This document shows, piece after piece, positions 24,120-35,570 of a stretch of DNA of 64,000 bases; position 1 is the stretch's first letter; every line of letters starts with the position of its first letter. The DNA is from Salminus brasiliensis. Taxonomy: Eukaryota; Chordata; Actinopteri; Characiformes; Bryconidae. The DNA is taken from assembly GCF_030463535.1 (NCBI RefSeq), contig NC_132878.1:95949873-96013872 (forward strand). Direction: 5' to 3'. The position numbers were made by a program, and so were the translations under genes. The notes beneath the pieces are model-generated. The model saw only the letters and a list, made by a program, of their open reading frames with translations. It was not told where the DNA came from and searched no databases.

Positions 24120-24200
24120 AGCTGCCTTCAGTTCGGGACACAGCCGAGTGGGGCGCATGCGCAGTGCGCGTCTCCCCTGGCCGTTTGAAACTATGGCGGC
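24120..24200 (+). promoter_or_regulatory. cep72 core promoter: NRF1-like palindrome and YY1-like motif at the start codon
   Basis: GCGCATGCGCA at 24153-24163 fits the NRF1 consensus at 11 of 12 positions when the flanking base is included. ATGGCGGC at 24193-24200, preceded by an A-rich trimer, resembles the YY1 element often found over start codons. No TATA box is visible, consistent with a housekeeping-type promoter. The tandem array ends only about 100 bp upstream. Confidence 0.6.
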
Positions 24201-24265
24201 AGACAGTTCGTCAGTAACAGAGCAGTGGATACGAGGACAACTCAGCCTTCAGCACAGCTGCCTGG
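24193..24265 (+). CDS. cep72: cep72 coding exon 1
   Basis: Begins at ATGGCGGCAGACAG and encodes MAADSSSVTEQWIRGQLSLQ plus HSCL; ends in phase 1 at the donor GTAAAC. The start lies 31 bp downstream of an NRF1-like palindrome and itself overlaps a YY1-like ATGGCGGC motif. Confidence 0.9.
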
Positions 24266-25462
24266 GTAAACCCCTCTTCATCACACCTAAATAAACCACC
24301 TGACTGTTATTTTAACAGATTCTGAAGACATTTGAGCTCAATCCAGGTAGATAGCTAGCTAGCCCTTAGCGAGCAGGTAAACAACAGCACAGCTAGCTAT
24401 TACTTCTTCATTGATTATCTATCGATTATTGGGTTTCTGTTGAAAATCACAGCTGATGTGAGATCTCTGAGCCTCCCTGGATCCTACGAAACCGGGAAGA
24501 TCGGTCATCTGGGGATTTCTCTCAAGAACTTTGTCCGTCTGAAAAGCCTGGACCTCTCTCACAACCTGCTGGACTCTGTTCAGGTGAGACACAGGTGAAG
24601 GTGCTCGGTATTGGATCGAATTGTGATCAATTACGTGCGTTGTGGATATGATCAATTCATAACTAGTCCATATTAGTGTAGATTAGGGCTGCAGTGGTGT
24701 ACTGTGGTATGAGAATCGATGGTTCTCCATCAATACCACCTGCTTGATGCTGCTATAGGAGGAACATGTGAATCCCACCTGTTTGTAATTATTTTTGTGT
24801 TTTTTTTAAATAATTGATTCTTTATAATCAGTATTGCTTAATAATAAAATAATCAATAGCTGGAAATCAAATATATAGTTCAAAGCAGCCCACATGAGCA
24901 CACCTTGATGCTCCCTCCACCATGCTTCACAGCTGGGCTGAGGTTTTGGTGATTTAAGTAGCTAGTTTCAAGCTTGAATTATAGTAAAGCCATCGTTCAA
25001 CCAGACAAATACCCTGCTTTCATTTCTGTAAGGGTCAGCTAATAATAATTTATAATAATATTAATATTACTACTACTACTACTACTACTAATAATAATAA
25101 TAATAATAATAAGAAGAAGAAAAAGACCAACAATAACAACAGGTGAATTGTGCCACAGCAACCACCTAGCAACTACCAATCAACTCCATAGCAGCAACCT
25201 TAAATACCCAAGCATCCAAGTCACCACCTAGAATGCCACTACAACCACCTAGCAACATTATAGCCCCAAATGACTTGCTTTGCTGTTCCTTTAGGGTTCC
25301 AGGTGGTCACTATGCAATTGCTCGGTGGTTGCCGAGTGGTTGCAATCCGGTTGCTGTGGTAAACCAGGTGGTTACTGTAAAGCTGCTAGTTGGTTTCTAT
25401 CCTGTTCCAAGTGGTTGTGATCCTGATCCTTGCAATTGCTGAAGCCGTTTACGTGGTTTCTT

Positions 25463-25509
<47 letters not shown>

Positions 25510-28500
25510 ATAATAATAATAATATATATAGAAGAAGACCAACAATAACAACAGGACGAATTGTGAAATACAGTATGCTAGGGCTGGGCGATATGGTAAA
25601 AATACTACATTTACTTTACATTTACAGCGGTGGGCCAATGTAGTGTTAGGAGTCTTGCCCAAGGACTCTTATTGGTGTAGCACAGCATATACACCCAGAC
25701 CAGGAATCGAACCCCAGTCTCCCACATGGTGTGGTAGCTCACTGGCAGGTTATCTGTTGCGCCACCTCAACCACGATACTATATCACGATATTTAAAGAC
25801 TTTTTTGCGATGCATGATATTTTGATGTTTATCGCAGACTAAAAACATCAGTAGCCTCAGATTCTTATGAACTACTATTCAGATCCTCTCCTGAACTGAA
25901 TACAGTGATTTCTACTCAACATAACATCTACTGCTCTTCATCTAATGAACCCAGTCTAATTACACTGTTAGTAATGAAACCTGCAGCTGATCAGTGTTTA
26001 TTAAGCACTGTGTGTTTATGATCAGTGATTATTATCACTCCCCAGTATACCCTGATATTTCCGGAGACACTTAATGTACAGTGAACATCTCATACCGTTG
26101 CAACCCTACTGTCCGAAGTATAAAAATATGACGATTATTTGAACATAAATTTTTAGAGCCTGCTAGCAGCAGACAGTGGTGAGTTCTGTCTGGGAGTCCT
26201 GGCTGACAGAAGTGGAACTCTACACCGTTCATGCTGTTGGTGCCCTTTTTTCACCCCTACCATCTGTGTGATGATCCTCGGCATAAATCCAGTGTTGGTG
26301 AGCCTGTGCTGTGCTGATCCACTGCAGCCTCAGCTTTCTGGTCTCGGCTGAAAGAAGCTGCTGTTGTAGCTCATCCTCCTCACAGTTATGAGCTCCTGTA
26401 GCCTTTCGACTACTGTGGTCAGCTTCGTCCAGTCTGACCCTTCTTGGTTGACCTTCAGTCAGTGCTTGAAGACACCACCTCGATTCCAGGACAGAAAATA
26501 AGTCAAGATGCTTGTCTTCAGTACGTTTCGAAGGACGGTGGGTCCCGTTTTGGCTTTGTAGGCCAGCTCCTGGGTTTTACATACAACCACTGACCATTAG
26601 TGTTGGACACAGGTGGAATTTGGCCTCCACACACATTGACAGGGTCAGAAAGATCAGAATAACTGGTCATCCACAACCTAAATTTTATCTTAATTTATTA
26701 GTTTGTTTATTTTACATTGAACGAATGACGATTTGGTTAAATTTCTCTCTCTCGTTTGTTTGAAACCTGCAGGGGCTCATCCATCTAAAGCTGCTGGAGA
26801 AGCTGAATCTGTACTACAACAGAATATCGTCTCTGGAAGACGTCCTGGCTCTGCGCAGGCTTCAGAATTTGAAGGAGCTCGACCTGAGGCTGAATCCTGT
26901 CGTACAGAAACATCCACACTACCGCCTGTACTTAGTCCATGCCATCGCCAAGCTGCGGAAACTTGGTACCTACACCGCTATTACTACTATCCTGTGTGTT
27001 TCATTAGCAGCCAGTGCGGCTCATTTCTGCCCTCTCCAATGCCTCCGTTGCAGACGACTGTGCTGTGAGAGACCGAGAGAGGAAAGCAGCCCTGATGCAC
27101 TTCTCTGTGGAGTCGGCGCTGGAGCCTGGTCGGAGGGAGAGGCTCATCGCTGAGGAGAAGAGGGACAGGTGACACAGATCTGGGTTTCTGGACCCAAACA
27201 TGAGCTGTAGAGCTTAGTGGTGGCTCAGCGGTTAGAGCACTAGGCTATTGATGACGGGGTTGTAGGTTCGATACACTGTGGGGGGCCTTTAAGCAATGAC
27301 CATATCTTTCTCTGCTCCCCGCCCTGGGTACCGCAGTGATGGCTGCCCACCGCTCCGGCACATGTGCTCACTGTCAATGTGCGTAGAGGCCAAATTCCAC
27401 CTGTGTCCAACGCTAATGGTCAGCGGTTGTCTCGGTCTTGTTTGGGAGCAGGACAGCGGACAGAATTTAGACTTTCTAATTAATTATTTAATTATAATAA
27501 TGGCTATTTTTTTTTACAGGAGCAGTGATCCCAGGATTGCCTCGGTGAACAAGATGATAATGACAAAGCTGTCTCTTCGAGAGGGTAACGAGGAAGCGGC
27601 TCTAAAGCACAGATTCAACACAGACGGGGCCGTGGAGGCGCAAGCAGGTGCTCCTCTTCCTCTGGCTGAGAAGAATTTACCAGGTAGGCCAACAAACATC
27701 ACTGGATGTTCCTCAATCCTATAATTTAGGAATAAATCAGCCACATCTCATTACTGAAGTATAAGCCTAGGATGTGGTAAGATAGAAGGTAGGTAGGTAC
27801 ACATACCTCATACGGTAGCACTGTTTGTTAATCACGCTGTCGCATCTGTAAGGAAAGATAGGTCAACCCTTTGGGATTACCTGCTTTTCATTGGTTCCTT
27901 ATAATAGGTGTTCTAAGCTACAATTATACACAAACACAGTCTAGGTAAACTAATAACACACACACAGCACAGTCTTCTACTAAGCACATTGAGTAAACAT
28001 CCACAGTGCAGGCTAGAAAAAGTAAGTGAACCCTTAGGAAATACCTGGATTCTTGCATTGATTACTAATGAAATGAGGTCTGATCGTTATCTAAGCCACA
28101 GTTATAGACAACCACAATCTAAAATCTAACTAAACTAATAACACCCACACATCATGTCTTCGACTGAGCACATTGAGTAAACGTCCACAGTGCAGGCTAG
28201 AAAAAGTAAGTGAACCTCTTTATTAATGAAGTTGTTTCAGTCAAGCAGATGAGATATGATGTGTGGGCTTCATTAAAAAACAAAAAAAACACCCACTTTA
28301 TAGCCCATCTAGATGTTCCACCAACCCTTATCAAAAATGTTCTATGGGCAAATTAGACAAAAGTGGAACTTCTTGGCACAAATGCACAACACTATGTTTG
28401 GAAGAGGGGAAAAAAAGAACACTGTACACTAAAACCTCATCCCAGCTGTAAAGCATGGTGGAGGAAGCATCATTGGTGTGCTCATGTGGGCTGCTTTGCT

Positions 28501-31500
28501 GTCCCAGGGCCTGGAGGACTGGCAATCATTGAGGGAACGATGAATTCAAAGGTGTATCAAAACATTTTACCGGAAAACGGTCGAACGGCAGCAGTCCATG
28601 ACCTTAAGCTGGAGAGAGGTTGGGTATTGCAACAAGACGATGACTCAGAGCACACTCAAACCCGCTAAAGACTGGTTAAAAATGGTTACACAGTTCTTGC
28701 AAGCGTGATCCTGCCCGCTTCGCTAGAGTTACGTAGTGCTGTAGCAGAGCAATAAGCCTAAAGTAGCATGGGCAGATATGGGCACCGTTCTCCCTTTTCC
28801 AGCCTGTGGAGCATCAGCATGATAAATATCATTAGTTAATAGCCTCAAGCTAAAGCATTTGTCATGATGCAGTGATACAATACTTGGAGATTCAGTTTGA
28901 TATAGTGTAATACAATAGGCAGCACAGTCTTACACTGTGTTATAGTACCATTTCTGGAGTGTCTGAAGGACGTGAAGGTCCATCTCTTCCAAGAGTACTT
29001 GGAGGGAGAGTGTAGAGTGTAGAGGATTGTGTCTCCAGACTGACTTCTGTATTTAGTAGAGTCTAAGATTAGAGGATCTTCTGGATTCTAGTCTTTATAA
29101 ACTAGATAAGGGTCTTTTCTGATTGACTTTGAACCTCTGCTGTAAGTCTATCTGTAGTAGAGCGTCTGCTGAATGCCTTCAGTGTAGATGTATGTGACCC
29201 AGGTACGTCACTGTTTTGTGTTATGTCCCCTTTTCTTTCAGAAATTCCCTCTGAAATTATACATTTAATCAATACATGTGATTCCGATGTGTCTTCTACG
29301 CAAGATCAGGTATCTATTGTTATTTCCTGTCAGTTAAATTTTTTTTTTTTTTTTAAAGTTACAATTAATTAAAAATTGAAAAAAGTCTGTTTCACATTCT
29401 GTATTTGCTCACTCTTTATTTTCAGGAGTGTAAAGCAAGTTTTGGGAAAGCTTACATTAGAAATGGTAAGTCCCGTCTATAACCAGAACATAAGGGGTTT
29501 TAGTCCCCTAATCCCCTAATTGTTCTAACCCCTGTCTCTCAGCAGTGAGAGGGTTTCTACAGTAGAAGCTCCAGATCTCATCAGATCAGATAAAGCAGCT
29601 GAACCAGTAAAAAATCCAGTAAAAAGGAGAATCAAGAGCTTCTCATTCTGAAGAAAGAAAGTAGTGAGATCTTGTCGGTGAGCTAGTCTGAAGAACAGAG
29701 CTCGGCTCCTCCAGGTTTCTCCTGGACGCCCCCCAGTCCAGCCTGCACAGCGTGGAGGATGTGTTCAGCTCCATCAGCAGCAGCAGCAGCAGCAGCAGCT
29801 CACCTGATTTACCATCATTAAGCCCTGATTTACCACCAAACCAGGTGTTGATCTGAGGAGAACTCTCAATAATACTAGACTACATGAGAGAGGAGAACTT
29901 TGGAGATGTTCTAATGATGAACACAGTGATGGAGAACCAGCACCTCCACTTTTATTAGTGTTTGTTTTGATATAAACACTTACTGACCAGATCAGCAGCG
30001 TTTCAGTCTAATTTTCACAGGGACTGGGACTTTTGGATAGTAGTGTATGGTTCTGTATGTCCACAAGTGGGCGATGTTTCTCTTCTTCAGCCGTTGGTAC
30101 AAACTGTTCCTTTCAGAGTTGCCCAACACCAGTTCCGGGAGACGTGACTGCCACGGTTTCAGAGCTACACAGTCCACAGCTTTAGAGTCTTCCAGCACTC
30201 AGATTTACTCCATTAAATTCTTCTCCAATTTCCTGAAGAAATAAACATTTTTAATGTTTTCTACACTGTTACCTTACCCTGGCTACGTCTTGCTTCTCTG
30301 CAGAGTCCCAAGCCCAGAGCACTGTTCGCAGACGGCCCTCTCTGAAGACATCTGATGCCCCCAGAGTCACCTTCGTTGATCACTCTGTAATAAGACACAG
30401 TCCCGAACATCTATGGCCAGAACCAGTAACAAACCCCTCCGTTCCCAGCAGAATTCAGGCAGAGAGCAACTTCACGCCACATCCCAGCACCAAAAGAGCT
30501 GTTTTGCGAGGTATTGTGTGCTGTGAATGCGCTGTTATGGGGTGTCCAAACCTCTATGATTTTTTTAATCATCATTTATAAAGTGAAATTCATAGAAATA
30601 CAAGAGTTCCCTCCTTCCACACCTCCCATAAGGGAGATCAGACCTGTCTTCAGTCTTATTCTGACGGTCGCCCACTCATCCAGTTCGACCTGCTGAAAGA
30701 CTGACCACTGGGGTCTCATCTATCTGCGTCAAACCAGCTGTCACCCACCAGTCCCACCACCAGGCTTCCCCACCACCCATTCTAGACCAGCGGCACACAC
30801 TCCTACCGCTGCTACCTGCCTAATGACCATGGTCAAACCTAAATGGACTCCACTATTAATATCACCACTGTTACCCATCATTACTCTCATTACTCTGACC
30901 ATCACTGGCATGATTATATATTATTATTATTATATTATATACTACACCCGGATTATTATATTATGATTATGAATATGTTTAGGTAGTTTGGTGGCTTTTA
31001 TCAATAATTAATAAATGGTTCTGATCAGAGGAGGACGGGTCGGGTCCTCCCTTGTGAGTCTTGGTTCCTCCCGAGGTTTCTTCCTCCAGCTCTGAAGGAG
31101 TTTCTCCTTGCCACTGTGGTCTTTGGCTGCTCACTGGGGGTCTTAGGTTTTCATGCCGTCTTGTGTTGTTGATTTCCTGGCTTTTTATTAACTACTAAAT
31201 CTGTAAAGCTGCTTTGAGACAACACCAGTTATAAAAAGCTATACAAATAAATTGAATTTGATGATTTGATAGATGCTGTACTTTAGCATCAGCTGTGATG
31301 TAAGATCAACCTGCTACCATGATGACATTTTACGACTGTTGGAGACGTCTTTACTCATCTTGAGGTCTGATCTTGGGCAGAACTTACTAGGACAGTCTGA
31401 TCTGGTCATGTTGGTCAGCTGTTTTACTTGTAAATGATTTTGTGGCTGATTTCTAACTGTTCTGAGATCTATTTAACCCCCTTCCCAGACTCCTCTGCAT

Positions 31501-34500
31501 CTCCACCCTTCTTTCTGAAGGCCTCAGAGAGCTCTCTGGATCTGGCCATGATGGTGATCTTCTTCACCCCTCACTTCAAAAACCATCAAGATCAGACCAG
31601 ACTAAATGTCTGAGGTTTAAATCAGACGGACTCCTCCAGAATGATCCTCTCCAACCATGTTCTGATCATCTGCAGCTGAGCTTCTGCAGCTGGTTCTGAT
31701 TCTACACATTTGAGAGATTGGGGGGAGGGGTACATTTTCCCCACAATTTCCCATAATTTTCTCACAGAAAATCATTTTTTTATTAATTCTATTTTATAAA
31801 TGATGATTAAAGACGTGTCTCTCTTTCTCGTTTCTCTCTCAATCTCTCGGTATCGATCCCATGAAGATCACATCTCCAGATGTTCAGATATGCTTAAAAA
31901 GACGAAGCTGTTCATGGGTGTCCTAACTTTTTCACATCACATGTTGGTTACTTGATGATAAATAACGTTCTAAACATTTTTTTTTAAGGAGGCGATCAGC
32001 GAGCTCCAGTGGTAAAAGATTTCCCAGAGGGTGAACGAAACCCAGTTTTGCACCCACCCAGAGTAACGTACAGGAACTCGGATGATGCCGGGCGCTCACG
32101 GAGGCCCTCACTTAAACCTGAGGGCGTAGGAAGACCCTGTAAGGTAGGTGGATTTGCTGACTGAAGAGCTCAGTCGGACCTGTTAAATACAAAATGAGGA
32201 AGCATGCTTTGCTGCGTCGGTCATAAATGTGGCTACTCACCTCCTACAGCAGTTATGCGGGAAAACCCCGTCCCTGTGGCGTATATTCAAACAAAGCCAA
32301 GGCAGATGTTTGAAAGCACTTTATGGTGGATACTGGAGGGTGGGATACTAGCTTGCGAATGCAGAAGTGCTAGATTGCTAATATGACTGTTGGGAACCTT
32401 TGACCTAGCCTTGGTTTTCATCCCCTGGTCAGCCATATATACATTAATGGTAATATGTAGCAAAATAGATCACATACTAAATGATCGTGAATGATATTTA
32501 ATCAGATTTTCTTAAATGGTCGATGCAAATGACAGTCTGTCGTTTTTATTTATAATATTATATATATTATAAATAAATTATATATATTATTCTAGTATAA
32601 ATCTAATTTTATTGAATAAACCTCCCAAAAACGTTTTTCAAAAAATATAAACCTCACTGTTCAAGTGCACTGTTCCAAGTTATTAGGCACGACAGATTTT
32701 CAACATTTTATTTGTTGTAAAGAACAGAAAATGCTGCAAATTTCAACAAATTAAGAGTCACATTTACTGAAATCAAAAGCTATTTTAATAAATAAATAAA
32801 TAAACCCATCTAAACAGGCCATAGTTCCATGTAGTCCCAGTAACATAGGACCCCATAGGATCTTAGAGGTCACCTTCACAATTCCTGCATCTATCAAACT
32901 TGAGTTTTTAGAGAGTTTCTGCTTAAACCTCTTTGCCAGGTGTCAGAATAGCCTCCCAGAGCTGCACTTTTGATGTGAACTTCCTCCTTCCCTCATGGAT
33001 CTTCTGCTTGAAGATATTCCAAAGGTTCTCAATGGGGTTTAGGTCAGGAGAGCCATTGTGTTTTACCTTAAAAAGGCTTTTGCTAGTGGGCGGGGTTTAT
33101 GTAAATGTTGGGGGTGTGGTGTAACGAGTCAAGACTGTGATGTAACAGTTTAGGGGGTTTGGGAATTGGCCTGTTTTTCCGCTCTGGTTTGGAACAGCAG
33201 TGTTTGAGGGTCACAGTTTGGCTTCGCTATGCATCTCCTCATCCTGTGAGAAGACACACACAGTTTAATATCCTGGCTTGTAAATGAGGAATAGGTAGTT
33301 TGCTGTTGACAAAACCACAACCCCTCGCTTGCTTTGAATAAACTACATTAATTAGGTTGGTGTTTAAAGTCTTCTCTAGTGTGGTGTTTATGTGAGGGAT
33401 TTGTTCTCAGGGAGCCTATAAGAAACCGATGGAGCTGCTTCTTAGCCTGGTGGAGGAGTACTGGTCTGGGAGGAAGAAGAATCACAACACTAAACACTTC
33501 TTCAGTAAGTAGCCAACGAGGCTAATGTAGCTAACGACGGAGATGTTTAATGGTCTCTTATCGACTTGCTTCTGTATGACCCCGTTGTACACCATATGTC
33601 CAAATATTTGTGGACACCCCTTCTAATGAATGCATATTCAGCTTTACTTAAAGCTGCACCCATTGATGACACAGATGTGCAAATGCACACACACAGCTTG
33701 TCTAGTCCCTGTAGAGAAGAAGTACTGCCAATAGAATAGGACTATCTGGAGCAGATAAACATGATGAACCTCTATTGGCACCATGCTGCCTAATGCCAGG
33801 CGTGGGCTAGAGGGGTATAAAGCCCCCCAGCATTGAGGAGCTGTGGAGCAGTGAAAGAGCTGTGTTCTCTGGAATGATGGTGGAGCTCCATGTAATACGT
33901 TTGGGATGATGAGGTGGAGTGATGATCATCCTCATCTGACATCCTGACCTCACTAACTAGCGCTCTTGCCGCTGAATGCAATCAAATCCTCACAGCAATG
34001 CTCCTCCTCCAAAATCTAGTAGAAAGCCGTTTTTTGTCTCTGGACAGTAGAGACAGTTACTCCAACAAAAGCAGGGTCGACTCTTTAAATGCCCTTGATT
34101 TCAAAGTAACCGTGAATGAGCAGGTGTCCCAATACTTTTGTCCGTAGCATAGCAGTATAGTACAATGGACATGCTTTGGCAGATTGACTATATTTTTTAT
34201 ATATAAAGGGGAACTTTATACTTATTGACACTTACTGTCGCTCCACCTGTGCAGTGCATGCTGTCCGGATCCTCTGCATGATGGAGCAGGAGGTTGTGAG
34301 CGGGGAGGAGGAGATGAACTCTCTGAGGGAGCGGATCCAAATAATGAACAGCCAGGTGGAGCTCCAGGACCGACGACATCAGTCAGAGATTCAGAGTCTC
34401 TCAGAGCAGCTGCAGCGAGCAAACGGCTCCATCGTAAGTCGCAGTCCAAGGTTTGAGTTATTCAGAGCGAATCAGACTGAAGCTTGAGTGGCCCTCTTGT

Positions 34501-35533
34501 AAACCAGCTGCTTTTGGAGATTACAAACATCAAGACTGCAGTTTTACAATAGAAGGTCAAAACTTTCTTAACTTTCAATGGAAGTAAATGTGGAATAATT
34601 GTAAGTAATTCATCATGATGTTTTTTTAATATCATAAATCTATACATATAAGTTTTGTTAAGTTTCTCCCAGTTTGATACCACCAGTCAACCCACCTGGC
34701 CGTAGCTCCCTCTAGCACTAGCCATGCTTACGACACTAGGAGGGTAAGACCTCTACTCTAATATATGCCACTTTACGAACTGCTGCTGTTTCGGCATCGC
34801 AGGACTGCGGCCGCGCTCTGAGGAAAGCGTTGGGTCCCCAGTTCTGCTGCACCAGGCCAGCATCTCTTTGAGAGTGATGAAGGGAGAGAGCGCCACCCAT
34901 GCCACCAGGCGTGGCCAGTAGCGCACTCTCTGAATCCGGCAGCTGTTGACTCTGGATTCAAACCTAATGTATTATTAAATAGAATTTAAATTATTATACA
35001 TTTTTTTTATATTATATATATATATATATAAAATTAAGAACTTATTATTTTGTATCTGTATTATTTTTTTATCAACCCCAATTATATGGCCCATTCGAAG
35101 CGGGCACGGCCAATTGAGTTCTCTCAGAATCCGGTAACATGGTTCGGAATTCGAACCTGTGACCTCAGGACCATAGTGGTAGTGCATTAGACTGCTGAGC
35201 CGCTCTGGTCCCCACCATTGATCATGACATTATACCTAGGCTGTGTGTAAAGAGCACTGATAGTTTGCAAATTATGGAAAAAAGAAAAATGAAGATGCAA
35301 TGTTTTGTTCTAATTGTATAATAATAATTAAATATAAATGTAATATTCAGAAATGTTTTGTATATACTTTATTGCCAAAATAATTTAAAAAATAATTAAA
35401 TATTTTTATTATAAATGGTAATAAAAATACAAAAAATCCACACACTTTTATTTATATATATATATGGGATGCTCCTTGGACTTTCCCATTGTACTGTTGT
35501 GATGGTTGATCCAATTGAATCCAATTTGGAGTC

Positions 35534-35570
<37 letters not shown>

